Source: Laetiporus sulphureus 93-53
Lineage: Eukaryota; Basidiomycota; Agaricomycetes; Polyporales; Laetiporaceae
Assembly (NCBI RefSeq): GCF_001632365.1
Contig: NW_024468572.1
Location: 90,655-154,654, forward strand
Reading direction: 5' to 3'
DNA length: 64,000 nt
The notes beneath the pieces are model-generated. The model was not told the origin of the DNA and did no database searches. It saw only the letters and a list, made by a program, of their open reading frames with translations. Positions 44,523-59,294 of this stretch are shown piece after piece. Both the position numbers and the translations under genes were made by a program. Every line of letters starts with the position of its first letter. The first letter of the stretch is position 1.

Positions 44523-47500
44523 ACTGCGTCCATGACGATTATGTACGATGGGTTTCTGAGGACTTGATGCGATCGATCGGATTTTTCTTGCATGGACAAC
44601 TGCTTGTGCGGACGCTCCTTTGTTGGCTGTCCTCCTTCACGTTCTCGTCTGTAGCTTGTGCGACGGCTGTTTCCTTGGATTTGCCATCCGTAATACCCGC
44701 ATAGCTTGCAGCGGCTGCGCCTCTTGATGACATATTCGCGCACACAATGCTTTGAAACGACACATGGTAGTTTCTCAGCCCATCTTGAAAACGAGCTTTC
44801 AAATATGGCATGGCAATGGACGTGGGGATCTGCTCGTCATAATGATAACTGCGACTAGGCAGGCTGCACTGCATGCTTTCGTTGGAGATCCAACCACGTG
44901 CTGAATACGCAGTGCAGTACTACCTATCAACGTTACTCATTGCACTCCATGCGTCTCAACTACTCTTTCGACATGCACCGAGGCAGCAGGGACGTTGTGC
45001 GGTGCATCCAACGTGACCGATCCCGTGTTCTTCTCGCAAGATGTTGATTGTCAGATTTCATTAACACAGAGTCTATAGCCACTGCTTCTCCGGCGGGCGG
45101 CGCATCTCAGGCATTCGTCGTCGTATCCAGGGGACATGCAAACTCATCTCATTCAGATGGTCCCGCCTAGTCTGTGTGGCTGTATTAAGTAACTTTCATT
45201 CCAATACGGTTGCCTCACTACACATGGTGATCAGCCGCGCGGCTATGGGTATCACTAACTCGTCTGTCGTGCTCTGATCATCTCATCATAGGATCATCCC
45301 TCAGGCTGCCGGAGTCCGATGCGTTACGCATTTTAGTGTGCGTATTTCTGCTGCAGTTCTTCTCTCGTCCACTAAGAGCGTTCCGTTTACTTTCCGGCGG
45401 CGCTTCGCTGCATGGTACCCTCTCTATTGTGAAGACTCTGCTTTTCTTGGGTGTTAAACTTGTAGGAGCCTCTACTAGGTATCGTAGCTTACCCGGGTTA
45501 CAGTAGCGACTTCCTCTCCGAGGAGGTTTCTTGCATTGAGACCGGCGAAGATGCAATCAGCGTGGATGAGCAGCCAGTCTCTTAACTTTTGCCATCTCCA
45601 TCTATAATTCCCTTGCAGTATCTCACGTTACACCTTGCGAGCTTTCAGTCCGGGGACCTTAATCTCACAAGACTCCATCTAATGAGATCTTGTCTCCTCA
45701 ATCAAACCCTGTTCCCCCGCCTTCAATATGCTTCCCTGCACCCCCATGGAGATGGAACGCCTATCTCTCCACCTTATCCCCCTCCCCCCGGCGTCCCCAT
45801 CCAAGTCTGATCCTCTGTGGCCGTCGATCTCTTCGTCGTACAAATGGTCGCTGCCTCCACCGCCCTGAGCGCACCTCCCGATCCGATCACTATTTTCCAT
45901 CTCACCTTTCCCACCTCCTCGTCCAACTTATCCTCTCCGTTGCCAAGATCATCGCTGGCTCAACTGTCGAAGTTCGAGCATAACAGAGCCTTCTCATTCA
46001 AGCCTGGCGCCTACCACGCCACATGCTTCTCTGCGTCCGTATCTCATTATCGTTCCGTCTTTACAGCCACCAACATCTCCGCTGTCGACTCCTCCGTCTC
46101 ATTTTACGGCTCAACTGAGCACAAATACACCAGAAGATTTGTTCGCGACAGCGCCGGGCTCGCAACTACTGCTTCAATGAACCCAGCGGCCTCTGAACGC
46201 GGGAGAAGAATCAGAGGGCACGTCCACGACCGAGCGCTACTCTCAGGGAGAACAACGCAGTCGCCGCCTAGAATGTGAGTTTGTTTTCCTCAGGTGGCCC
46301 TTTACTGCCTAAATCGCTTTCGTGCGCATATCTGAATTGCCAGAGCAGGGGGACACAGCGAAAAGCTCTGCCTCCAAGTAGCTAGCCTAGTTCGGGTCTA
46401 CAACTATAGAGGGTGCATCCACGTTCACTACAGCGACGGTGAAGACAACGACCGTAGCCTCCCCTCCGTGCCCGTGTAGATATCTTTCCATGACGGCCCA
46501 ACTGAGAATCCCCAGTCTTCACGGATGGCGGCTTATCTAGGTTGCGAGTATCCGGGTGAGGACAGCGCATCACGTCGACGTCTTGCATGAGCTGAACGTT
46601 GAGTCGTTGATGCGCTACCGCGCTCAATTTCACTTGGTATGAGTAGACGGCGCCATCTAAGATCCAGAGTCCGACCGGCAATCCCCGACGGTGAGGTGGG
46701 CCACAACCTGCCACAACTTCCGACACGCTTTCGGTTAAACCACGACGCTTAGTAAAGATGATCTCTTCCTCTCAGATCATTGCGCTTACTGGTCAGACAG
46801 TTACCCTGCTTGGTGCGCATCGTTGGCGAATTAATCTGAAACCACACATTGAGTTGGCGATATTGCATAACCTCTGGTCGTGCCTCGCGGTGATACCTTT
46901 GTGAAACTTGGCATGTTCCTTTTTCTGGTGTGAGAGTTCCATTATCAGGGCAGTCATTGCTTGGCTGTGGGTTTCCTTTGGCGTAAACATAGGGTATGTA
47001 TGTATACGCTGAGCGAATCTGGATATCTGTGGAGCGCTGAGATATGGACGTCGGACACTTGCCCGCGATGCATGACTGGTCTACGCATGTATTTCCGATG
47101 CGCAAAGTGCCCATGAGCATCGTATTATTTGAAGATGCTAGGTGCATTTCAATCTGCAAAGCTCAACTCCTCACGCAGCCTGGTGTAGATTAGTCTGAAA
47201 TGCTTGACCAAGTATGGTTGCGGCATGAGGATGATAAACCTGTCAGGGTACGCTCAGTCTGTGCCACGATAACTGTCAAGCACTACAGCGCCTCGAGGCC
47301 TCGCACTCGCAACAACATCACAGGTTCTACTTCGGCTCAGCTCGCAGATCTCGTCAACATAAATGCGAGAAGGAAGGATAGTTCAGAAGCACGGGAGTAC
47401 GGCAGCGCTTCTTCCTATGGGCGCGTCGAGCCTTCTCCTCTATACTTTTATCTGTTCAAACACAGTCCGCGAGTGCAAAGCCCGCCCGCGTCCGCCCTCC

Positions 47501-47534
47501 GCTGGCAGCGACACTCCCCAACCCATCGACCCAG
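44523..47534. other. Intergenic, no gene supported
   Basis: 3 kb. A pyrimidine-rich stretch at 45.6-46.1 kb gives open frames on the plus strand (up to 153 codons, 45817-46278) without family motifs. On the minus strand, frames at 47159-46749 (Cys-containing, 136 codons) and 46726-46382 look partly protein-like but cannot be joined convincingly. Nothing is called. Confidence 0.35.
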
Positions 47535-48425
47535 ATGTCGGTGTTTCTCCTGTTCGAGTGCCCGCTCCCTTATGACCCTGTCACGATTGCAGCCCTGCTT
47601 AAGATCGCGCTCCTGCTGACAGCGGGCGTGTCAGTGCACCTCTCACTCTCGCCGCCAAATCCACCGGCGCCACCCAAGCATTGCATTCCGCAGAGGAGCT
47701 TCTTCGAGCGATGTGTACGATGGGTCACATTCTGTAGCAAGGTTTGCGCCCACTCTGTCAGTACACATAGAACAAAAGGGCTGAATACAAGCTCCACCCA
47801 GATGATGGTCTGGCTTGAAACCGTCCTCGATGCACTCGCCACTTCTTCCGTCGCCTTCCCCTCCCTTCCTCATGCACCTCTTTCCTCGCATCTCACATGC
47901 CCGTCGTCATCCGCAGCACAAACACTCATCGCGCCGTCGCTCCTGCTCGTTGTGGGCATGCTATTCACGCTGTTCGGCGCGATCCTTCGGCTTATTTGCT
48001 ATAAGACGCTCGGGCCGATGTTCACTTTCGAACTTGCGATCACGCCAATGCATGCGCTTGTCACGCACGGGCCATACGCGTACGTGCGCCATCCGAGCTA
48101 TACGGGCGTGTACATGACGCTGCTTGGCGCGACTGCCGTGGCGCTCGCCCCAGGCACCTGGCTGCGCGAATGCTGGTTGCAAATTGGATATGGCTGCTGC
48201 AACGCCCCCTTTTCAGAGACGAATACGCATCGGTGGACATTTGGCGCCGGTATATTCTTCGCGTGGTTCGCGCTAGCATTTTGGATTCTTAAGGTGGTGT
48301 ACGCGCTGAGGAGCACAAACAGGAGGCTTGTGACAGAAGACACGGAGCTCAGGCACACATTTGGACTTGCGTGGGAGTCCTATGCGGATAGGGTACGCTG
48401 GAGGTTGCTGCCCGGGGTTTACTGA
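47535..48425 (+). CDS. Protein-S-isoprenylcysteine O-methyltransferase-like (ICMT/Ste14 family), 296 aa
   Basis: Integral ER-membrane methyltransferase family. ICMT proper methylates the C-terminal isoprenylcysteine of CaaX proteins such as Ras, Rho and fungal pheromones using S-adenosylmethionine. Single exon, ATG at 47535. Hydrophobic segments occur near residues 15-35, 135-160, 190-205 and 235-255. The family signature lies in the C-terminal half: LVTHGPYAYVRHPSYTG (G-P-Y-x-x-V-R-H-P-x-Y-x-G, part of the cofactor site), then EDTELRHTFGLAWESYADRV and a terminal LLPGVY, matching the E-x-x-L-x-x-x-FG-xx-W-xx-Y pattern. Length is near the usual 230-290 aa. Agaricomycetes often have several such genes, so this need not be the STE14 orthologue itself. 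Confidence 0.82.
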   Translation: MSVFLLFECPLPYDPVTIAALLKIALLLTAGVSVHLSLSPPNPPAPPKHCIPQRSFFERCVRWVTFCSKVCAHSVSTHRTKGLNTSSTQMMVWLETVLDALATSSVAFPSLPHAPLSSHLTCPSSSAAQTLIAPSLLLVVGMLFTLFGAILRLICYKTLGPMFTFELAITPMHALVTHGPYAYVRHPSYTGVYMTLLGATAVALAPGTWLRECWLQIGYGCCNAPFSETNTHRWTFGAGIFFAWFALAFWILKVVYALRSTNRRLVTEDTELRHTFGLAWESYADRVRWRLLPGVY

Positions 48426-48719
48426 GCTGTGTTAGGATGTGGTTTTGATTACACGCGTATCATATTGAAAATGTCGGTAACATACTCACGATCAACAGCC
48501 TCATGTGCTGCACCTATCATGTTCCTGAGTCTCAGCATCCAATCTCTCCCGCCTTCGTCCCTGAGAGGATCCCTTTTCTGTTGAACCATGAGCTCGCCGC
48601 CAGTTGCGATATATTGCCCATCGCCGGGAGCACGCGGCAGGTTTTCATACATCCCAGCATTGCAATTATCGCATGATACGAGCTCTCGAGTCAAATAATT
48701 ACGAGATAATGCAGGACTG

Positions 48720-50200
48720 AACAGATCCTAAGCTTCGGGTCGTGCCAAATGTCACAGCGAACGCGTTCCTTCTCGGTAGCCGTTTGCGATCAGGATCGAC
48801 ATCAAGGACAGATCCAGCTGAGATGGCTGTGTTCACCTCAGGGCGTGCGCCTGCCCGAGGTGCATACCATATTAGAGTCCAGGACCTGCAATTCATTCCA
48901 ATAGACATACCATGACACTCAGCTTCACCAGCGCAAGCACAATGTTGGCCAGATTGCTTCGCAAAATCTCCGGACGTGTTGGTTCCTCCAACGCCTCTAT
49001 GAAATCCTCCATGTACAGCCTGAAGAACCGCCCAGGCATGCTCCGCCTTGCCGCTCCAGCCGTTGCTGCGCAGACGGTACAGGCAAGGACTCAACACCTA
49101 TACAAGGGGAAGGGGGTCAAAGATGCTCTGCTGCTGCAACAGTGGAGGAGACCAGTACAGACGTGTACGCATCAATGGACCGATCCTAACAAGGTCTTGG
49201 TTTGCCAAGTCGTCTGCCTTCAACTTCATTTTTAGCATGCATTCTTGATCTTCACCTCTCCGAAGAGGAACAGCAGAACGTCGCCGGTTCCTCCGCTCGA
49301 TGTACCGTGGATAGAGTCCTGATCGCTGCCTCTACGTGGTGTGGCTCGGTTCCTGAGCATAGAATACTTCGACAAGGAAGGAATATCCACGAAGGCTAAG
49401 TAACAGAGCCGATTCACCGTATCGTGATATCTAGAAATACACCGGAAATTTACGGCGCCGAGGGACGCAGATGTGACGATGATCTTGCCACGGCTTGACG
49501 GAGGAGCATACCGTCTGTGTTGTAATTGAGGAACATCATTGTTGGTTGAGTCGTGTTTTCGAGTAGCCAGTCAGCTCGCCAGGTGATACTGCACAGCGTC
49601 GCTAGACGTCTCGCATAGTATGATTGGATGCGGCACGCACCGTCCATCTCATCCGCAATTTGCTTCTCCACTGCCATTGCGACGAGGCTATATACGCGCC
49701 GCCCTTCGTATGAGAGAAATCTGGGTAACAAACGAATTGAGGTATTCTCGTATGCACACAAGCCTTCCGCTCTCGTGACCAGATACTGTCTGAGACGGAA
49801 GATACTCTACTGAGTGTTCTTTCCTAACGAGCCTCTCCACTTTTTACAATGCTCGGTTTAGAGCTAGACTTCTTCGGGCATCAGCTATGATCTGCCGCGA
49901 GCCAAGGTCCTGAATCGCCTGTGACTTCTCATCTTCAAGAACTCAACCATATGTGCATACGCGGGAAACGCTTCGCGAGCCTTGCAGATCGTCTTACACT
50001 GAGGCGCATGTCTTTCGCCTTGTGAATGGGAAATTCTCTCCCTAATGCGAGACCTAATCCAGTGAGTATCGTGCATATGATTATATTGAAAGAAAGGAGT
50101 ACCATCGCCTTCTGTACTTGTTGTGCGGTGACCTTTCTAGGCAGGAACCAAATGACGGCCGTTGTCAACTGGTGATTTGGACAACGCTCTATTCGCATCG
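48720..50200 (-). pseudogene. Degenerate copy of PRP43 (DEAH-box helicase)
   Basis: Pieces in the same order and strand as the intact PRP43 at 55.4-58.3 kb. FLPRKVTAQQVQKAM lies at about 50155-50110. A damaged YEGRRVYSLVAMAVEKQIADEMDG (Q-PRRVAA region of the parent) is at 49715-49645, and TDGMLLRQAV at 49520-49490. The segment FRLYMEDFIEALEEPTRPEI, continuing LRSNLANIVLALVKL, is at about 49040-48920 (parent [21 protein letters not shown]...). The Walker A (GETGSGKT), DEAH and SAT regions are not found intact, there are several frame changes, and roughly half of the parent is missing. The 3' part (48900-48720) is only faintly similar to the next parental exon. It shares intron-like breaks with the parent, so it arose by DNA duplication and not by retroposition. 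It lies in direct orientation to the intact gene, with the septin and glucanase between them. Confidence 0.75.
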
Positions 50201-50741
50201 GTGAAATGGGAGGAGTTTTCTGGTTATGAGAAGGGTTTTCTATTGTAGCGTCATGAAAATACCAATCACGTCGCGACGCTTCGACACGCTAAGAAACCAT
50301 CATCTCTTATGCGATATGTCGCCACCTTTGCCAAACAAATGCACGGCAGATGTCAATCAAAAGCTGGGAGGAAGAGGCATGTCTGTCTCACGCACTTTAT
50401 GTTGATGAAGCCATGATTGAACAAGTTCCATAGACCAAGGCTTCCTGTAGAGACTCATCATGGAAAGTGACAGATTTCTAGTGAGCACACAGCACAGTTA
50501 GCACTTATAATATTTAGTCAGATGTTTGCATCTGTGCCGAGGCGAACAAGCATGCAAGATATTTAAGAATCAAATCCTTAGACAAGTTGATGTTTGCGGC
50601 CACAGCGGTGGCCAAACACAGACAAACCCATTTGCCACAGGGACCGACTGTGCTGTCGTTCACTGCGTCCAGCGTGTCGCGCTCTCGTCACTGTCCTGCC
50701 CTCTCTCTCCTGCATTACCCTTGTCTTCACTTTTCAATATA
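50201..50741. other. Septin promoter region
   Basis: About 540 bp between the PRP43 pseudo-copy (-) and CDC12 (+). The last 50 bp before the ATG are pyrimidine-rich (ccctctctctcctgcat, then cttttcaatat), a common feature near fungal transcription starts of highly expressed genes. No gene seen. Confidence 0.4.
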
Positions 50742-52190
50742 ATGGCCGCTACTCCCCCTCCCATGTCTGATGGCATTGGTATTGCCAACCTTCCTAATCA
50801 GGTCCGTGCGTAGCCACTAGGAATGAAAGTCGGTCTGACGATGTTTCGTGTGGCAGAGGCACAAGATCGTTGCCAAGCGGGGGACCCATTTTACTGTCAT
50901 GGTTGTCGGTATGTCACAATGTGCATGATTTTACACCTGGGAGACTGGCACTACAATACCTTTGCAGGCGAGTCCGGTCTCGGGAAGACCACACTCGTCA
51001 ACACGCTCTTCTCGACGGAGCTCTCGCCTCCGAAGAACTACAGCCGCCGTCACCAACGACAGCTCGACAAGCTCACAGAAGTCGAGATTATTAAAGCAGA
51101 GCTTGAGGAGAAGCAGTTCAAGACGAAGCTCACCGTCATCGATACGCCCGGCTTTGGTGACTACGTCAACAACCGCGACTCGTGGGCGCCGATTGTTGAC
51201 TTCATCGACGACCAGCATGAAGCATACATGCGCCAGGAGCAGCAGCCTGAGAGGAAGGACAAGATTGACTTGAGGGTGCACGCGTGCCTCTACTTCATCA
51301 GGGCAACTGGACATACGTGAGCTGGCGTGATCAGTCAAATCACGGAGAGCCGTTCTAACCCCCTGCCGATGTCCGTCAGGCTCAAGCCTCTTGATATTGA
51401 GATCATGAAGCGTCTTGGTACTCGTGTCAACCTCATCCCGGTCATTGCCAAGGCGGACACGCTCACTCAGAATGATCTGTTCACCTTCAAACAACGGGTT
51501 CGTCTCGACGGCCGCTCGTGTGTATTTTACTCGTATTGACTTGTATGCAGATCCGCGATGTCATCCAAGCGCAGGGCATCCAAATTTACCAGCCGCCCAT
51601 CGAACCTGACGACGAGGCCTCCGCGGAACACGCACGCATCCTCTCCGAGGCTATGCCATTCTCGATCATTGGATCGACTGAAGACGTGACAACGAGCGAC
51701 GGGCGTGTCGTCAAGGGGCGTGAGTACCTCTGGGGTGTCGCTGAGGTCGAGAACGAGAACCACTGTGACTTCCGCAAGCTACGCTCGCTGCTCATCCGCA
51801 CGCATATGCTCGACCTCATCTCGACAACGGAGGAGATGCACTATGAAAACTACCGCCAGGGCCAGATGGAGACGCGCAAACCGGGCGAGTCCAAACCGCG
51901 GAAATTCGAGAACCCCAAGTTCAAGGAAGAGGAGGAGCAGCTCCGCAAGCGTTTCACGGAGCAGGTCAAGGCCGAGGAGGCCCGTTTCAGGCAATGGGAG
52001 CAGCATGTGCGTAGCCGACATTCTTCATGTCTATCAGCCGCATTATTGACTTTGACCTACGCCACAGCTCATTCAAGAGCGCGATCGCCTCAACAAGGAC
52101 CTCGAGCTGGCGCATGGTGCCATCAAATCGCTGGAGGCCGAGTTGGACAATCTTCAGGGTGGCTATGGCAGAGGTACCAGCAGGCGATAG
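50742..52190 (+). CDS. CDC12: Septin, Cdc12 type, 385 aa
   Basis: GTP-binding cytoskeletal protein that polymerises with other septins into filaments at septa and hyphal tips. Six exons: 50742-50801, 50857-50908, 50968-51316, 51380-51497, 51551-52006 and 52068-52190 (introns 53-63 bp, phases consistent). After GIGIANLPNQRHKIV comes the G1 P-loop GESGLGKTT (split by an intron after the first V-V-G), G3 DTPGFGD and G4 AKAD. Family blocks are VDFIDDQHEAYMRQEQQP, LKPLDIEIMKRL and the septin-unique element (WGVAEVENENHCDFRKLRSL). The short C-terminal coiled coil (EEEEQLRKRFTEQVKAEEAR, EQHLIQERDRLNKDLELA) and the overall resemblance to yeast Cdc12 in VDFIDDQH-YMRQEQQP decide the subgroup. Intact. 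Confidence 0.92.
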
Positions 52191-53340
52191 AGGGCTATTG
52201 GACGGACATCGTCGGACGTTTGTTATTTCCGTACCGTTTCTGGCTCGATGATGATACCCTAACATACATACGTCGCTCCTTTAGCTCGCTGGATCCCCGA
52301 TCTCGCCGTCTTTCGTTACGTACTACTTGGCTGACTTGGGATAATATTCATAGTATCATTACAACGTGCCGTTGTCAATGCTGTTTACATTGACGTGTTA
52401 GCTGGACACCTCTTGGCGAAGAACAGACCAAGGTAGCTATGTTTCAAGAACATCCAAGGATAGAACTGAATTATAAGACGGCGTGCGACGTTGCAGGTGA
52501 ATAAGCAACTGTGAAGGGAGCAAAATCAAGAACGAGACGGGAAAGCATATAGCTATGTGCTCACAGATACTTGTCGATAGCGGCAGTCCGCGCTGTCTGA
52601 GAATGCAAAGGTGCAACAGCATCGGGGTGTGGTGGAGTGTGGCGGCGGCGTGCGCATGTAGCTATGGTCTCAGCCTGAGCATAAGCCTGAACGACTAGTG
52701 TCTTCCTGTACGACTCGGGCTGATTTATGAGCCTATGCGCATCCTTCCCGTACCCAGGCTGCATACGGTTCATACTCCCTCTAGACCGTCTAATCTCGCG
52801 TCTGGTTTTACTTGTAGCACATGTATGACAGTAGCCATTGCAATGCTTCTGCAAGTAATAGCAAAGGCAAGCCTATTCACTAGGATCAGGTGATGGTGAC
52901 GGTATGACGGTATGAGTCTCGCAGTTTCATGTAGTTTCTCGCTCAGCTTTACTCCCTCACTTTGATAGGATCAACGGGTGATCATGCACATGGATGCGAT
53001 TCCAATCAACCGATATGGGAAGTTGCCGACGACCAATGTTCAGGGTTGCGACCATGCGCCCCAGCTCTCGCGTGAGCATCTTGCATTATAGTAACTATTT
53101 TGGCTTCGTGTCGACCATGCTACTTCATTGCATAGCTGAACTCTATCGCAAAGCGTGTACCTCGGAATGAATGAACACCATGTCGGATGTCAAGAGAATC
53201 ATTCATAGATGCAGTTGCTTCCATTCTAGATCGCTCGTGAATATGCATAAATTCTAAGGTTCGCGCAATGGTACCTTGTGTGCAGGACTGGCCACCCACC
53301 TCCTCCGAGGCTACTCGGTGGATTATTTCCTCCACCAAGA
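52191..53340. other. Intergenic, no gene supported
   Basis: 1.15 kb between the septin and GH71 genes. A minus-strand frame ending at 52561 (MNRMQPGYGKDAHRL..., about 70 codons from that Met) looks protein-like but matches nothing I know. I leave it open. Confidence 0.35.
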
Positions 53341-54985
53341 ATGTTCTCCCCTAGGTTCTTGGTTGTCGCAGCCTTTTCATCGACTCTCGTCCGCTTTTGT
53401 GGCGCTCGTCCTCAGCCGTCAACTAGGAGATCTGAACTAGCCAACAGCTCTACTTCGGGTAAATATGTTGTAGCGCACCATATAGTAGGGAACACCTATG
53501 ATTACACCACGGACGACTGGTCGTCGGACATTCAACTGGCGTATGACTGTGGTCTTGATGGCTTTGCACTTAACGTCGGCTCGGACTATTGGGAGTCCTC
53601 GTATGTCGCTGATGCGTGAGTCTCTCGCCTTGCGACATATCACGCTAAAACATAATTGTTAGATACACCGCGGCTGAGGATCTTGGGCTTAACTTCAAGT
53701 TGTTCATATCCTTCGACATGACGTGCGCCTTCTCTGGTTTCATCTCTACCCTCGCTGACACTCTGCATGCTGGCAGCTCGTTGGCGTTTAACACTGTAGA
53801 CGACGCTGCCGCCCTGCGGGACTACGTCACTAGCTATGCATCGAACGACTACCAGCTGAAGATCAACGATCACATTTTAATTACTACTTTCGCCGGATCT
53901 GATTGTACCATTCAATGTAAGCTTTATCCGTCATATAAATGGCTTCTAGCTGAAGCAGAATACTCAGTGGAACGGTGGATGGCCGACCTCACTCCAGCCT
54001 TCAGATATTCCCGGCGACCTGAATCAACCAATCTTTGACAGCGCCATCACTTCCGAATTGAAAGAGTACCTCGGTGTGTTTACCACGGACGAGCAATAGC
54101 TGAGTGGCCTAGAGGATCTGACTAGTTCTGATGGCGTCATAACGTATATCGCCGCCGTGAGCCCTTGGTTGTTCACTCACTATGGGGTAGACTCGTACGA
54201 CAAAAACCCGCTCCTTCACCGTGATGTCTTCACAACTCCAGACTGTATGAAATCCTGGGTGCAGTTCATCTACCTCGCGGACTACCATTTATGGAACGCC
54301 CGTTGGGAGACGATAATTGAGAACCGTGATGATGTGGACATCGTCGAGATCCCGACATGGAACGACTATGGCGAATCGCACTATATCGGGCCGATTGAGG
54401 GTGATCAGCCCAATTCACAAGACTGGGTCGATGTAATGCCTCATGAGGGTGCGTGTACCGGTCGTTGATCCTCGATATTCTTCGTCAACTGAATGGGGTT
54501 ATATCATGGTAGGATGGTTGGCGATGCTAGATGACTATGCGACCGTGTTCCGTTCAGGTATCTACCCCGAGATCACGGAAGATCAGCTCTACATATGGGC
54601 TCGTCCACACCCGAAGCTTGCAACCGCAAGTGATGACTCCGTCGGGGACCCTACTAATTATCAACTTGTGCGTATTTGCGTTTCACTTGTCAGCAGTCAC
54701 TTGATCGATCACGGTGATTCGCAGATGGAGGATGTCCTCTGGGCAGCTGTGTTCGCGAAAGCCTCTGCTACAGTCGAGTTGACGACCTCTGTCACCACGA
54801 CCATCACCGTCCCTTCGGGTGTAGCAAAGACGTATATGGTTCTCGCGACAGGATACGGAATGTCAGGCAAGATCATTCGCGACGACGATACGGTGGTGTC
54901 CGTCGATCCGGGAGATGCGTACACCTTCGAGGCTGATCCAGAATACTACAATCTCAATGCATACGTCGCCTACGCGAAGGCTTGA
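53341..54985 (+). pseudogene. GH71 alpha-1,3-glucanase (mutanase) with stop and frame break
   Basis: Glycoside hydrolase family 71 cleaves alpha-1,3-glucan of fungal walls. Blocks: signal peptide (MFSPRFLVVAAFSSTLVRF), VVAHHIVGNTYDYTTDDW, IQLAYDCGLDGFALNVGSD, NFKLFISFDMTC, HILITTFAGSDCT, WNGGWPTSL, YIAAVSPWLFTHYG, VDIVEIPTWNDYGESHYIGP, YPEITEDQLYIWARPHP, and a C-terminal beta domain. Exons: 53341-53615, 53663-53916, about 53968-54448, 54513-54667 and 54725-54985. Lesions: the 53917-53967 junction cannot be spliced into the WNGGWP frame with any AG nearby; about 40 residues that the family usually has between the F-x-G-x-DCT and W-N-xx-WP blocks are absent (from family knowledge); and TAG at 54097-54099 stands where the family has Tyr before LSGL. 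The rest is well preserved, so decay is recent. Confidence 0.8.
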
Positions 54986-55441
54986 CGTAAAGGGATGCAT
55001 CCGAAGCCACGGCTTTGTGAGGGATTGCATTTGACCCTATCCCTCCAGTCGCAGCGTAAGTGAGACCATTGGTCGGTTAGCCTATTGTACGAAGCTCACT
55101 CTACATGCATCTGTCTTTGCATTAGAATCCTTGCTATAGCTCTTTCTGACCATATTTGTTTTCTATGTACGATCCTCTCTTGCTCCGTGTGTACCCAAGG
55201 ATCGCTATAATCTCTCTGAGGCCATGTTGTAAGCAACGTAAAACCAAGTGAAGTGCACTCTATTCACAATCTCTCGCGTATCAGCACTACGAACCCCCCC
55301 TGGATAATAGCAAAATTGCCGAGACTGTTGTGCCAATTATTACAGTACTCTCCCGAACGGGGACCAATTGAACAGAAAACACCGATCTATCATAGAGCAT
55401 CTAAGCATTGCAACGACATACAATCACACCAACAGTGCCCT
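54986..55441. other. Intergenic between convergent GH71 and PRP43
   Basis: 456 bp between two convergent 3' ends; it should hold both 3' UTRs. No open frame or repeat of note. Confidence 0.45.
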
Positions 55442-58285
<2,844 letters not shown>

Positions 58286-58475
58286 TGGCCAGGAGACAGA
58301 AGAGATGGAAGAAGAAGAATGCCCGCAGAGATATGGACGAGCAAGGATGACTGTGGCGGACGCGCAAACGTGGGATCTTGCTCAGCGCTAATGCGGCAAT
58401 TGCCGAAATTGTCTCGTGACCAGCGCGGCGTTAATCATGCCCGTGTCACGCGTGGCGTCACGAAGTCATCTCGCA

Positions 58476-59100
58476 CACCGCAGACATGAAGCGTTTTGCA
58501 CACGTGGCAAATGCTTAGCAAATGTCGACAGGTTTTTTGTCTTTGTGATCTCAATTTGCTATGGTTCCTTCCTACATTCCATATTAAGTATTTGCATATA
58601 GTGTGTTGGAGGCAGAAATTTAAAATCATATATTTTAAGAAATGACACCATTTTCAAACTCATCAAATACATTTAAAAACTGAGCGCTGTTGAATGTAAT
58701 CATACATTTTTGAAATCCAAACCATCACATGTATAAAATACCCAGTAGCAGAGAAGGTGTAATTATGCCTACATTCTACTTCCAGAAGTCATTCTAACCA
58801 AGATTACTTGAATGAAAGTCATTCGTAATTACATCTTCATCTGCTACTGGGTATTTTATACATGTGATGGTTTGCAATTCAAAAATGTATGATTACATTC
58901 AACAGCACTCAAATTCTAAATGTATTTGGTGAGTTTGAAAATGTTTCATGATTTAAATTTCTGCCTCCAACATATTATATGCAAATACTTAATACAGAAT
59001 GTGGGAAGGAACCATAGCAAATTGAGATCACAAAGGCAAAAAACCTGTTGACATTTGCTAAGCATTTGCCACGTGTGCAAATCGCTTCATGTCTGCGGTG
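58476..59100. mobile_element. 625-bp foldback element (MITE-like, near-palindromic)
   Basis: Two imperfect inverted arms of about 300 bp, 58476-58780 and 58800-59100, separated by a very short loop centred near 58788. The ends are caccgcagacatgaagcg (left) and cgcttcatgtctgcggtg (right), which are exact reverse complements. Internal pairs include acacgtggcaaatgctta / taagcatttgccacgtgt and atacccagtagcaga / tctgctactgggtat. AT-rich, no coding potential, no clear target-site duplication. The left end lies about 190 bp upstream of the PRP43 start codon, inside or beside its promoter. Confidence 0.8.
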
Positions 59101-59294
59101 GCACCTGGAAGCTTGAAGCAAGATTGTTAACATCATCAGACTTGGGGCTGTCGGCGCTGCGTTCCGCACGCCCAGTTCTGAATGACCAGTGGAAAGTGTG
59201 TTCGGCACGATAGTGAAAGAACGATGGACGTGTTATAATTCATCATGGAGGGTACAAAGTTACAGAGTTCGTTAGCAAGAGGAGTTCAGTACAT
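59101..59294. other. Unique DNA between the foldback element and the LINE
   Basis: Just under 200 bp with no gene or repeat recognised. It could be used to look for target-site duplications of either neighbour. Confidence 0.4.

Noticed and set aside
46382..47159. Two minus-strand frames, one Cys-containing, as a possible gene
   Set aside because: I could not find introns that join them or any family resemblance.
52561..52854. 97-codon minus-strand frame with protein-like sequence
   Set aside because: No family recognised and no upstream exon found; left undecided.
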